Assembly: GCA_015228995.1 (NCBI GenBank)
Contig: JADGCM010000023.1
Coordinates: 1 to 16,645, forward strand
Direction of reading: 5' to 3'
DNA length: 16,645 nt
Origin: Magnetococcales bacterium
GTDB taxonomy: Bacteria; Pseudomonadota; Magnetococcia; Magnetococcales; JADGCH01
A model generated the notes under the pieces. That model was given only the letters and a program-made list of their open reading frames with translations, was not told the origin of the DNA and searched no databases. A program made the position numbers and the translations under genes. Positions 1 through 6,816 of this stretch are shown piece by piece (positions within the stretch are counted from its first letter, which is position 1; every line of letters starts with the position of its first letter).

Positions 1-76
1 GTTGCTGTTTTTGACCAAAACTGAAATCTAAAAAACCGTGAAACTTCAGATTATTGAGTGATCCATGCGGCTTTCG
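1..76. other. Left-edge intergenic DNA, no gene seen
   Basis: No reading frame, RNA gene or clear promoter is visible here. The stretch is moderately AT-rich and runs into the GC-rich repeat. It may hold the promoter of the flavoprotein gene or the tail of a region outside the window. Confidence 0.4.
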
Positions 77-180
77 CACCCCTTATCCTGCCCTCTCCCA
101 CAAGGGGAGAGGGTTAAAAGGCCGCTTCATGCCCCCCCTCTCCACCTGTGGGAGAGGGGGTTGGGGGGTGAGGGGGAAGA
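77..180. repeat. Complete REPIN-like GC-rich repeat (copy A)
   Basis: Two hairpin-forming halves face each other. The left half has arms 91-99 and 105-113 (CCCTCTCCC / GGGAGAGGG). The right half has arms 134-143 and 151-160 (CCCCCTCTCC / GGAGAGGGGG). The outer ends (CACCCC near 77, GGGGTG near 170) are also inverted relative to each other, which is the layout of a REPIN, two REP sequences in opposite orientation. A near-identical full copy lies at 16442-16545 and four partial copies lie between. The repeat ends about 28 nt before the flavoprotein start, so any promoter for that gene lies in or left of it. No transposase is present in the window. Confidence 0.85.
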
Positions 181-207
181 CGGAGGCTGTCCCGCCTTAA
201 GTGGAAG

Positions 208-1410
208 GTGATCCAGGCCGATGTCGTCATTATCGGGGCTGGGGCTGCCGGCCTGATGTGTGCTATGACGGCCGGGCAGCGCGGTCGTCGAGCGGTCGTT
301 GTCGACCATAACCGCTATCCTGGTCAAAAGGTCCGGGTTGCGGGTGGCGGTCATGCCAATTTCACCAACCTACATTTGGATGCCCGCCACTACCAATCAG
401 CGGCGGGCACCGATCCTAATTTCTGTGCCGCAGCGTTAGCTCGGTTCCGACCGGACGACTATATCTCTTTGGTCAACAAACATGGCATCGCTTGGTACGA
501 GAAGCAGCAGGGCCAGCTGTTTTGCACCGGTTCGGCGCAGCAGTTGGTGGATCTGTTGTTGCGTGAAGGGGAGCGGGCGGGGGTGCGATACCAGATGCAG
601 AATCCCGTCCGTCAGGTGCGCCAGCAGACGGGAAAATTCACGGTTGTCACCGCTACTGGATCATTGACCTGTGATTCGTTAGTGGTGGCAACGGGTGGAC
701 TCTCTTTACCAAAAATAGGCGCCAGTGATTTGGGCTACCGGTTGGCGGTGCAGTTTGGTTTGTCTGTGGTACCCGTACAGCCAGCGTTGGTAGCGCTGCT
801 TTGTCAAAACGCGGAGCGAGTCTTGTTGGCAGGGCTGGCGGGTATTAGTTTGCCACGGGTGCAGGTTTGCTGTCGGGGCCACTGCTTTGTCGATGCCATG
901 CTGTTCACCCATAAGGGGTTGAGCGGTCCGGCCATCTTACAAATCTCGTCATTTTGGCGTCCGCAAGAGACCATTGTTATCGACTTGGTGCCAGATCGTG
1001 ATTTGGCCGTGTTGTTGAAACAGGCCAAAGTGAGCCGTCCCAAGCAGGAGTTGCTAACGGCCTTGGCGGTTTTTCTGCCGCGGCGCTTGGCCCTGGCAAT
1101 GATTCAGATGTTTGGCCACCATGATCTGGCCAGCCGCCGATTGGCTGAAATAGGGGATCGAGACCTGTCTCAGTTAGCGCAGTCGCTCCACCATTGGGAA
1201 TTCTGTCCTGCCGATAGTGACGGTTACCGCACTGCCGAGGTGACTTTGGGGGGCGTGGATACTCGCGAACTGGACCCTGAGACGCTGATGAGCAGGCGGG
1301 TGCCCGGGCTCTATTTCATTGGCGAGGTGGTTGATGTGACGGGGCAGCTGGGAGGGTTCAATCTTCACTGGGCCTGGGCATCGGGCTATGCAGCTGGGCT
1401 GTCTGTGTAG
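208..1410 (+). CDS. NAD(P)/FAD-dependent oxidoreductase, HI0933/YhiN family
   Basis: Predicted cytoplasmic flavoprotein of 400 aa, the usual length for the family. The N terminus has the dinucleotide-binding loop GAGAAG (residues 10-15). It is followed by the family-specific stretch GGGHANFTN (46-54) and by the C-terminal FAD signature GEVVDVTGQLGGFNLHWAWA (about 372-391). Members are annotated as aminoacetone oxidase-like or BaiN/YhiN-type reductases, and the substrate is generally unknown. The start is GTG at 208; later ATGs would remove the FAD loop. No good Shine-Dalgarno is seen. The family usually reads GGGRCNxTN, so His-Ala replaces Arg-Cys here. The gene stands alone, ending at a perfect hairpin before convergent genes. 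Family assignment is firm; specific function is unknown. Confidence 0.9.
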   Translation: MIQADVVIIGAGAAGLMCAMTAGQRGRRAVVVDHNRYPGQKVRVAGGGHANFTNLHLDARHYQSAAGTDPNFCAAALARFRPDDYISLVNKHGIAWYEKQQGQLFCTGSAQQLVDLLLREGERAGVRYQMQNPVRQVRQQTGKFTVVTATGSLTCDSLVVATGGLSLPKIGASDLGYRLAVQFGLSVVPVQPALVALLCQNAERVLLAGLAGISLPRVQVCCRGHCFVDAMLFTHKGLSGPAILQISSFWRPQETIVIDLVPDRDLAVLLKQAKVSRPKQELLTALAVFLPRRLALAMIQMFGHHDLASRRLAEIGDRDLSQLAQSLHHWEFCPADSDGYRTAEVTLGGVDTRELDPETLMSRRVPGLYFIGEVVDVTGQLGGFNLHWAWASGYAAGLSV

Positions 1411-1415
1411 TGGAA

Positions 1416-1453
1416 CCCCTCACCCTCTCCCGTAGAGGGCGGAGGGTGAGGGG
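1416..1453. repeat. Perfect inverted version of the GC-rich repeat (copy B), possible two-way terminator
   Basis: Arms 1416-1427 (CCCCTCACCCTC) and 1442-1453 (GAGGGTGAGGGG) pair perfectly over 12 bp with a 14-nt loop. It lies between the convergent flavoprotein gene (ends 1410) and small secreted protein gene (ends 1469), where a bidirectional terminator is expected. There is no T-run after it, so Rho-independent termination is only inferred. The sequence is clearly related to the other repeat copies. Confidence 0.7.
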
Positions 1454-1468
1454 AACTTGAAGGCGGTG

Positions 1469-1741
1469 CTACTTCCAGCCCGCTTCTTTCTCGCAAGCGG
1501 CCATCGCTGCCGGATTTTTCTTTTCCCAAGCAGTGATCGACAGTGTTTCACCATCAGACATCTTACCATTCATACATGCACAATAGACAGACACGGTTGC
1601 CGCTTGTTGTCCTTCACGGGCATTGTCCTTTACGCATTTTGCAATCCACGCCGCGTCATCAGCGTCGGCATAGACGACACCACTCACCGTGAGAGGGGCC
1701 AGGATAGCAGCAGCAGCAAGCAACGAACGAAAACTTTTCAA
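1469..1741 (-). CDS. Small secreted four-cysteine protein, function unknown
   Basis: 90-aa protein with an obvious signal peptide: a positively charged start (MKSFRS), an Ala/Leu-rich core, and a likely cleavage site near VVYA or YADA (residues 23-26). The mature part of about 65 aa has cysteines in the pattern C...YCACM...AAC, followed by a conserved-looking MSDGE...WEKKNP stretch and AGWK at the end. I chose the TTG start at 1741 because AGAGGAGA lies 6-7 nt upstream and the signal peptide begins exactly there. The frame stays open to 1966 but that extension overlaps the upstream gene and has no ribosome site. A periplasmic role with two disulfides or a metal or heme site is possible. I do not recognise a named family. 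It lies 82 nt downstream of the degenerate GGDEF gene on the same strand. Confidence 0.75.
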   Translation of the reverse strand: MKSFRSLLAAAAILAPLTVSGVVYADADDAAWIAKCVKDNAREGQQAATVSVYCACMNGKMSDGETLSITAWEKKNPAAMAACEKEAGWK

Positions 1742-1823
1742 GGTATCTCTCCTCTGATTAAAAAGTGATCCAGTATTGACTATCAACTGGACCGTGGCAA
1801 GGTACATTAATTTGAAGAGTCTG

Positions 1824-3185
1824 TCAACCGGAAATAGCATGCGGAGTGGCCAGAACCGACAGCCGCAGCGTGTCAGACGATTGTGTGAGTGCCGCAGTGA
1901 CCATCTGTCCAGCCAGTTCCAGCATCTGTTCTTCCGTGATGCCGGCGTCATATTCGACGGCGCCAAAAGCGGGTTGGATCACCAGTGTCCGTACTCCCAA
2001 TTCGCTGCGAATTTGCTCCAATATGGCATAAATGCGTTCGGCGTCTTTACGGGCATCCTCAGCGGTGCCGTTGGGGAGCACGATCGCGAACTGTTCTTCC
2101 CCAAGACGGCCGAGGATGTCTTCGCTGCGTAAGGCTGGTCGGATGCGTTTGACCAGAGCCGAGAGCAGCCGTTGGCTTTTTTCATTGCCTTTGTCGCGCA
2201 GCAGTGGCGCTAATTTCTGTACCTGCATGATCATGAGGGTGATCGGCTCATTCAGATGTTGTGCTCGCTCCAAACCGCGCCGTAAATGGGCCCAAAGTGC
2301 CAAACGGGTGGGCAAGCCGGTAATCACATCGACCAATTCCGGGTCGCGGGTTTCGCGCAGCTCTTCGTCGGTCCGGCGCAGCCGTTCCTGGGCCTTGACC
2401 AGCAGGCCACGGCTTTCTTCCATCTGTTTAGATAGCTTTTGTGCATGACCGAGAAAGCCATTGGCTTCTCGAATCAAAACAGCGCGCATGGCCTGCAGGT
2501 CAGTCCCTTTATCGTCATCGCGCAGCCGTTGCACGGTATTGGTGATCTCGGTATTGGTGCGACCAACATTTTGTAATGCCTCATTGAGACGTTCGGCTAC
2601 CACCAGCAAAGTTTCTTTGAGTTCGCGCCGCTCCTGCTCCCAGCTATGCTGAGCGATGTCTTTGTGGACGACAATCTGTCCCAGCAGGGTATACAAATCC
2701 TCCCACGCTATATTGAGGCTCGCGGTATCGGCGGACTGTTCCAGGCGATTGACCCCTTGGACAATCCAGGCTTCGTTGGCCCCGAGCAGGCGCAGGGCGG
2801 CGAATAACCGTTCTGGCAACTTATCTGGGATGCGGTTCAGCAGTGCCAAACGTGTCGACTGGTCGCTGACCCAGCTGGAGAGTGCCGGTAGGCGCGCTTG
2901 CACACTCTCCGGTTGCAGTTGCGGTACCTGCTTTAAGTGGCGCATGAGTTGGTCGGCGGCGCCGTCTTGTTCGCGGTCACAGGCCGTTAACGGTTTCACC
3001 AGGCGCGTGATCAGCAATACAGCGGCCTCGCGAGCGGCATCTAGTTCCGCACGACACGGTTCCCGCCGCAGCATATCTTTCAATACTTGCAAAGCCCCCT
3101 CGACGTTGGGGGGATTCATCTTCAGTAGGTCGTAAAGCCGATCCAAAGCATTACTGGTCTCTTTCAGTTTCTCTTCTTTTGCCAT
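1824..3185 (-). CDS. Coiled-coil protein with a degenerate GGDEF domain
   Basis: 453-aa protein without membrane segments. Residues 1-175 are helical and of unknown type. Residues about 180-280 are strongly charged and probably coiled coil. Residues about 284-440 form a GGDEF domain, starting at DVITGLPTR (286-294). The signature GGDEF is replaced by GEEQF (362-366). The metal-binding aspartates usually found in DxDxFKxxND are also missing (MQVQKLAPLLRDKG, 320-333). It is therefore very unlikely to make c-di-GMP and may instead bind nucleotide or act as a scaffold or sensor. The ATG at 3185 has GGGAA about 8 nt upstream. It is transcribed divergently from the CULT gene with only about 38 nt between the starts. 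The GGDEF fold is clear; function is not. Confidence 0.85.
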   Translation of the reverse strand: MAKEEKLKETSNALDRLYDLLKMNPPNVEGALQVLKDMLRREPCRAELDAAREAAVLLITRLVKPLTACDREQDGAADQLMRHLKQVPQLQPESVQARLPALSSWVSDQSTRLALLNRIPDKLPERLFAALRLLGANEAWIVQGVNRLEQSADTASLNIAWEDLYTLLGQIVVHKDIAQHSWEQERRELKETLLVVAERLNEALQNVGRTNTEITNTVQRLRDDDKGTDLQAMRAVLIREANGFLGHAQKLSKQMEESRGLLVKAQERLRRTDEELRETRDPELVDVITGLPTRLALWAHLRRGLERAQHLNEPITLMIMQVQKLAPLLRDKGNEKSQRLLSALVKRIRPALRSEDILGRLGEEQFAIVLPNGTAEDARKDAERIYAILEQIRSELGVRTLVIQPAFGAVEYDAGITEEQMLELAGQMVTAALTQSSDTLRLSVLATPHAISG

Positions 3186-3223
3186 TGATTTTTTCCCGTC
3201 TGTATGCCATCAATAGCCCTATT

Positions 3224-3652
3224 ATGACACAGGTAGTGCTACGCAATCCAGTCGGTTTGCCAACGGGTTTGCCGGAAAGTGGCCTGACCCCTCATCATCA
3301 GTCCGATGCGTGGACGCAATCGATGCAGCGCCGGGCGTTGTTGTGTGTCCGTTGTCAGTGGCCCATCACCGATGCAGCGCAGCGCATCGCTGTCGCTGGT
3401 GACCATGAGCATACGGTCTTCAATCCGCATGGGGTGGTGTTTCACATCGGTTGCTTTGGTGTGGCTTCTGGTTGTGTCGGTGTCGGGGAGTGGTCGGGTG
3501 AGTTTAGCTGGTTTCGTGGCCACGTGTGGCAGATTGCGCTATGTGGCCGTTGCCAGTGGCACCTTGGCTGGTTTTTTCGTGAGCAGCTGGGTGCAGTGTT
3601 TGTGGGATTAATTTTGAATCGATTGCTGGAGAACAAGGAACAACAATTATGA
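3224..3652 (+). CDS. Cereblon-like CULT-domain protein
   Basis: 142-aa single-domain protein. It matches the CULT domain, the thalidomide-binding beta-tent fold of eukaryotic cereblon, which is also known in bacteria including Magnetospirillum. Two CxxC pairs that would hold zinc are present (C41/C44 and C107/C110). FNPHGVVFHI (66-75) matches the NPxGxxF segment. SWFRGHVW (95-102) followed by HLGWFF (113-118) provides the aromatic cage: W96, W102, W116 and F118 correspond to human W380, W386, W400 and F402. Human H378 is replaced by Phe. Start: an in-frame TTG at 3179 would overlap the divergent gene, so the ATG at 3224 is preferred, though no strong ribosome site precedes it. The stop overlaps the rhodanese start (ATGA). 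The bacterial ligand is unknown. Confidence 0.9.
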   Translation: MTQVVLRNPVGLPTGLPESGLTPHHQSDAWTQSMQRRALLCVRCQWPITDAAQRIAVAGDHEHTVFNPHGVVFHIGCFGVASGCVGVGEWSGEFSWFRGHVWQIALCGRCQWHLGWFFREQLGAVFVGLILNRLLENKEQQL

Positions 3653-4074
3653 CCATGCCGTCGGCGCCGCATAGCCCGCTTCACCCCGATTTGCACCAGC
3701 TGTTTCCCCAAGAGGCTTATCTGTTCGTGCAGCAGCAGCACGTCGTTTTTATCGATATTCGCTCTGAGATGGAACACTTTTTTGTTGGCAGTCCCGCTAA
3801 TGTGATCAACATTCCCTGGCAAGACGCCCCAGATTTTGAAATTAACCCTGACTTTATCGTGGATGTCGAACGGGTAGCTCGTTACGACCAACCGGTAGTG
3901 TTGATCTGTCGCTCTGGCCATCGTTCCATCGACGCCGGCAACGCTTTGTTGCAGGCTGGTTTTAAGCATGTTTACCATGTTCTTGAGGGATTTGAAGGGG
4001 ATCGTGATGATCAGCAGCATCGTTCCAGTGTCAATGGCTGGCGGTTTCGTTCACTGCCGTGGGTGCAGTGCTAA
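3649..4074 (+). CDS. Single-domain rhodanese-like sulfurtransferase
   Basis: 141-aa cytoplasmic protein consisting of one rhodanese domain. The N-terminal half has the conserved VVFIDIRSEMEHFFVG stretch (32-47). The active-site loop is CRSGHRS with C87 as the persulfide-forming cysteine and a six-residue loop typical of sulfurtransferases. The C-terminal part, VLEGFEGDRD followed by NGWRFRSLPW, is the usual ending of this small subgroup. The ATG at 3649 overlaps the CULT stop by 4 nt, and AAGGA lies about 10 nt upstream, so the two proteins are probably translated together. The sulfur acceptor is not known; the CULT protein with its four cysteines is a plausible partner, but that is inference. 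Confidence 0.92.
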   Translation: MTMPSAPHSPLHPDLHQLFPQEAYLFVQQQHVVFIDIRSEMEHFFVGSPANVINIPWQDAPDFEINPDFIVDVERVARYDQPVVLICRSGHRSIDAGNALLQAGFKHVYHVLEGFEGDRDDQQHRSSVNGWRFRSLPWVQC

Positions 4075-4150
4075 AGCTACTCGGCGAGTGGTCGATACTT
4101 CTTTTATGGGTTAAGAGTTGCGATGCGGCCGGGAAGGGTAGGGGAGTAGG

Positions 4151-4465
4151 GTGACGATACTGGGGCAGTGGCGACCAAGCCATCGAGATTCTGATGTCAA
4201 TGATCCCGACTTCTGGGCTGGTATGATGCAAAAGCGACCGTTGGCTGAGTTGGCAAAACGGGAGTGGAATCTGCATCTAGAAACCGAAACAGCTTGGGAA
4301 CGTCATCAGCGTTTTGGCCGTGAGATCCAGCGTTTTGTCAGACTGCTGTGCCGTTGGTGGCAGTGTCAGTTTGAGGAAAATATTGTTGTTTTGTCGTTAC
4401 GCATTTCCGACCGGATCGCACGTAACAAGGGGAGCCGGCGTGCGTTCCATTGGCGGGACGAGTGA
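4151..4465 (+). CDS. Small hypothetical protein rich in Trp and Arg
   Basis: 104 aa, no signal peptide or membrane segment, predicted mostly helical, with many Trp and Arg residues (for example RRAFHW near the C terminus and CRWW at about 67-70). The GTG start at 4151 is supported by AGGGGAG about 5-10 nt upstream. It follows the CULT-rhodanese pair on the same strand after 76 nt, so it could be a third gene of that transcript, and it ends 16 nt before a convergent gene. I recognise no family. Length and ribosome site favour a real gene, but it is not certain. Confidence 0.5.
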   Translation: MTILGQWRPSHRDSDVNDPDFWAGMMQKRPLAELAKREWNLHLETETAWERHQRFGREIQRFVRLLCRWWQCQFEENIVVLSLRISDRIARNKGSRRAFHWRDE

Positions 4466-4481
4466 AGATTTGTGTTAATGG

Positions 4482-5177
4482 TCATGGTGGGAGGACAAGA
4501 TCAAAATGGGAAAGATCGGTCATCCGTTGCGGTTGCCGCCCAGGGCGTAGACGCCCGGATACTTTGGTATAAACATCGTCCCGCATGTGTGCCTGATCCG
4601 CCTTGGCGTAGTCATCCGCGTTTAGTGCTAACCTAGCGCGGACTGTGTCCCCTTCGGGGAGCAGTAAAGAAAGGACCACCTCCCCCGAGCGGCGCCCATC
4701 CTCCCCTATTTCCCCGTTTAGTTGTTCTACTGTACCAATAAATGATGGGTCTGGGCTGTCTTGTGACTCGATGGCGTTGATTGGGCAAGAGACTTTGATA
4801 ATGAAGCTACCTCGTCCGGTTTGCTCAAAGCGGGTTTTGTCGATGAGTCGAACGGACTCATTCAGTGTTATTTTAGGGTGGTGGATCCGTGGTTTTATAA
4901 CCGTACAAGCTGCTGATTTGAGAAGTTGCTGGATACCGTTGACCAGTGCACCGGTAAAATCGAGAGGAATGCTTGATCCACAATAGTGGTCAGATACGAC
5001 ACGAAATTGTAGGACGTCGTCTTTAAGCCAGCGCGTCTGCGCCAGTATAACATCAGCTGGCATACCCATCAGATCACTCAACTTACCGACGACGCGCTGT
5101 ACGGATTCAGCGTAGTCAGGGGCTGAGCTATCCATCGGGAAAAGCATCTGTCGATGCGGAAAGTCTGAATGTTCCAA
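4482..5177 (-). CDS. Unknown protein, start uncertain or N-terminally truncated
   Basis: 231 aa from a TTG at 5177, cytoplasmic, no membrane segments. The frame stays open a further 13 codons upstream to a TAG at 5217-5219 and reads a protein-like WIEDRLYVLEHSDF across the TTG. The TTG is therefore probably not the true start, yet no ATG or GTG lies in the open part and no ribosome site precedes the TTG. This suggests an unusual start such as ATT, or loss of the original N terminus. The C-terminal end (VYTKVSGRLRPGRQPQRMTD) resembles a beta-barrel edge, but I recognise no family. It lies 80 nt downstream of the glutamate-cysteine ligase gene on the same strand. Confidence 0.6.
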   Translation of the reverse strand: MEHSDFPHRQMLFPMDSSAPDYAESVQRVVGKLSDLMGMPADVILAQTRWLKDDVLQFRVVSDHYCGSSIPLDFTGALVNGIQQLLKSAACTVIKPRIHHPKITLNESVRLIDKTRFEQTGRGSFIIKVSCPINAIESQDSPDPSFIGTVEQLNGEIGEDGRRSGEVVLSLLLPEGDTVRARLALNADDYAKADQAHMRDDVYTKVSGRLRPGRQPQRMTDLSHFDLVLPP

Positions 5178-5257
5178 GACGTAGAGACGATCTTCAATCC
5201 ATTCTGTTCGTTGTGTCTATCCGTATGTTCTAATAAAATCACGCAGGTCAGTCAGAT

Positions 5258-6658
5258 TTATGATTGATTCGGACACGTCTCAGCCATCTTGAACAATTGG
5301 TTAACGTCGCCCCGCCACGGGCCGTGATAAGCCTCAAGTAGCCGCTGGGCCGGTGTTATACCGCTGCTAGCGATTGCCAGCAGCGGTTCCAGATAAATCG
5401 ACTCGTCTTGGCCATTGCTATCGTATTGCTGTTGATGCTGCAACGACAGGCTGGCGATGGCTAATACTTCTAGTGCTAGTTGGCGCAACGTGCCGATGCT
5501 TCCGGGTACAGGGGTAGCCAATCCTAGGCGGGCCACTTGGCTGTGAATTTGCTCTCGTTCAGTTAGTGACCACTGTTTGACCAGATCCCAGGCAGCGGCC
5601 ATGGCGCTGTCGTCGTATAAGATCCCCTTCCAGAAGGCCGGCAGGGCGCAAATCATCTCCTGGTTGCCACCATCGGCACCGCGCATCTCTAAGTAATGTT
5701 TAAGACGTACATCCGGAAATAGGGTGGTTAGGTGGGTGGTCCAATCCTCCAACGTTGGGTAGTGGCCTGGCCAATCTGGTAATGACCCGGTGAGGAAATG
5801 TTTGAACGGTGCCCCCCCGACTGGGTGATAACGATGTTGACGCAGTAGAAACAGCATAGGGGTGGCCAACGCATAATCAGCGTAGCGCTCAAAGCCGAAG
5901 CCCTCTGCAAAGACGAAAGGTAGCCAACCGCACCGGTCTGGATCGGTGTGACGCCAGATTTCAGCGCGATGGGAAAGCCTTCCGGTCGGTTGACCATCGA
6001 TAAACGGGGAGTTGGCAAACAGGGCCGTTATCAGTGGTTGTAACGCCAGGGCCAGCCGAAATTTGGCCACCATGTCAGACTCGTTGTGAAAATCGAGGCT
6101 AGCTTGGATGGTAGTGGTACGGGTCATCATATCAAGCGCGAGATGCCCTTTGTTGGGTAGGTAAGCACGCATCTGTTGGTAGCGTCCTTTAGGCATCCAT
6201 GGAATGGCGTCAAAAGGCCATTTTGGTTGTGTACCAATACCCAAGAATCCGATATGATGGATTTGGCAAATGCTGCTTAACTGGTGTATATGGGTAGCGA
6301 GTTCTGCTTTGGTTTGATGGATGGTTGGCAACGGGGCGCCGGAGAGTTCAAATTGACCACCCGGTTCCAAGGTGATGGCAGCGGTCCCTTGTTGGAGGGC
6401 AATCGGCAGCCCTTGCTCAAATATCGGCGTCCAGCCAAACTGAGTGACGAAGTGTTGCAAGATGGCCTGGATGCCATCTGTCCCTTCATAAGCAACTGGT
6501 TGCAAGGTTTGCTTGTGAAACACGAATTGTTCGTGCTCGGTGCCAACACACCAATGCTGTCGTGGTTTACATCCCGACTCCAGATAGGCAATCAATTTGC
6601 GGTGATCGGTGATGGGTTCCGGTTGATCGAATCCAGTTGCAACAGGGTTTGCTGGCAT
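5258..6658 (-). CDS. gshA: Glutamate-cysteine ligase, plant/alphaproteobacterial type
   Basis: 466-aa enzyme that joins glutamate and cysteine with ATP, the first step of glutathione synthesis in the cytoplasm. The metal and substrate residues EHE (41-43), EPGGQFELSG (98-107), the conserved MMTRTTTIQASLDF stretch near residue 180, FAEGFGFERYADYA near 250 and EMRGADGG near 325 are those of the plant-like class. That class is found in alphaproteobacteria, Xanthomonads and some other proteobacteria, and differs from E. coli GshA. Length is normal. The ATG at 6658 has GAGAA about 6-10 nt upstream. A repeat copy lies just 16 nt upstream of the start, so the promoter must lie in or beyond it. No gshB is present in the window. 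Confidence 0.93.
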   Translation of the reverse strand: MPANPVATGFDQPEPITDHRKLIAYLESGCKPRQHWCVGTEHEQFVFHKQTLQPVAYEGTDGIQAILQHFVTQFGWTPIFEQGLPIALQQGTAAITLEPGGQFELSGAPLPTIHQTKAELATHIHQLSSICQIHHIGFLGIGTQPKWPFDAIPWMPKGRYQQMRAYLPNKGHLALDMMTRTTTIQASLDFHNESDMVAKFRLALALQPLITALFANSPFIDGQPTGRLSHRAEIWRHTDPDRCGWLPFVFAEGFGFERYADYALATPMLFLLRQHRYHPVGGAPFKHFLTGSLPDWPGHYPTLEDWTTHLTTLFPDVRLKHYLEMRGADGGNQEMICALPAFWKGILYDDSAMAAAWDLVKQWSLTEREQIHSQVARLGLATPVPGSIGTLRQLALEVLAIASLSLQHQQQYDSNGQDESIYLEPLLAIASSGITPAQRLLEAYHGPWRGDVNQLFKMAETCPNQS

Positions 6659-6674
6659 CTATATTTCTCATCAT

Positions 6675-6724
6675 TCTCCCCCTCTCCCCTTGTAGGAGAG
6701 GGGGCTGGGGGGTGAGGGGAAGAC
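6675..6724. repeat. GC-rich repeat, single copy (copy C)
   Basis: One half-element with arms CCCCCTCTCC (6678-6687) and GGAGAGGGGG (6695-6704), followed by the characteristic TGGGGGGTGAGGGGAAGAC end. It sits between the divergent gshA and channel genes. Directly after it, AGACG (6721-6725) and CGTCT (6731-6735) form a further short hairpin. Confidence 0.8.
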
Positions 6725-6739
6725 GAAAACCGTCTCCAC

Positions 6740-6745
6740 TATAAT
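6740..6745 (+). promoter_or_regulatory. Candidate -10 box upstream of the channel gene
   Basis: A perfect TATAAT occurs 72 nt before the channel start in the short divergent region. No convincing -35 box is found at the right distance, because the repeat occupies that position. It is offered only as a weak promoter candidate. Confidence 0.25.
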
Positions 6746-6816
6746 ACGCTTAAAGTCAGGTGATAGAATATGGTTGGTGTTTCTGAGCTACCTCTTTCGT
6801 AACAGAATGGTTAGGT

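Noticed and set aside
1457..1768. Plus-strand 103-aa frame
   Set aside because: It is antisense to the small secreted protein, whose signal peptide and ribosome site are convincing; the plus-strand product has no recognisable features.
3179..3223. TTG 3179 as the start of the CULT protein
   Set aside because: It would overlap the start of the divergent GGDEF gene and adds 15 residues with no family similarity; ATG 3224 is preferred.
3442..4020. Minus-strand 192-aa frame
   Set aside because: It is a shadow across the CULT and rhodanese genes, both of which have clear conserved motifs on the plus strand.
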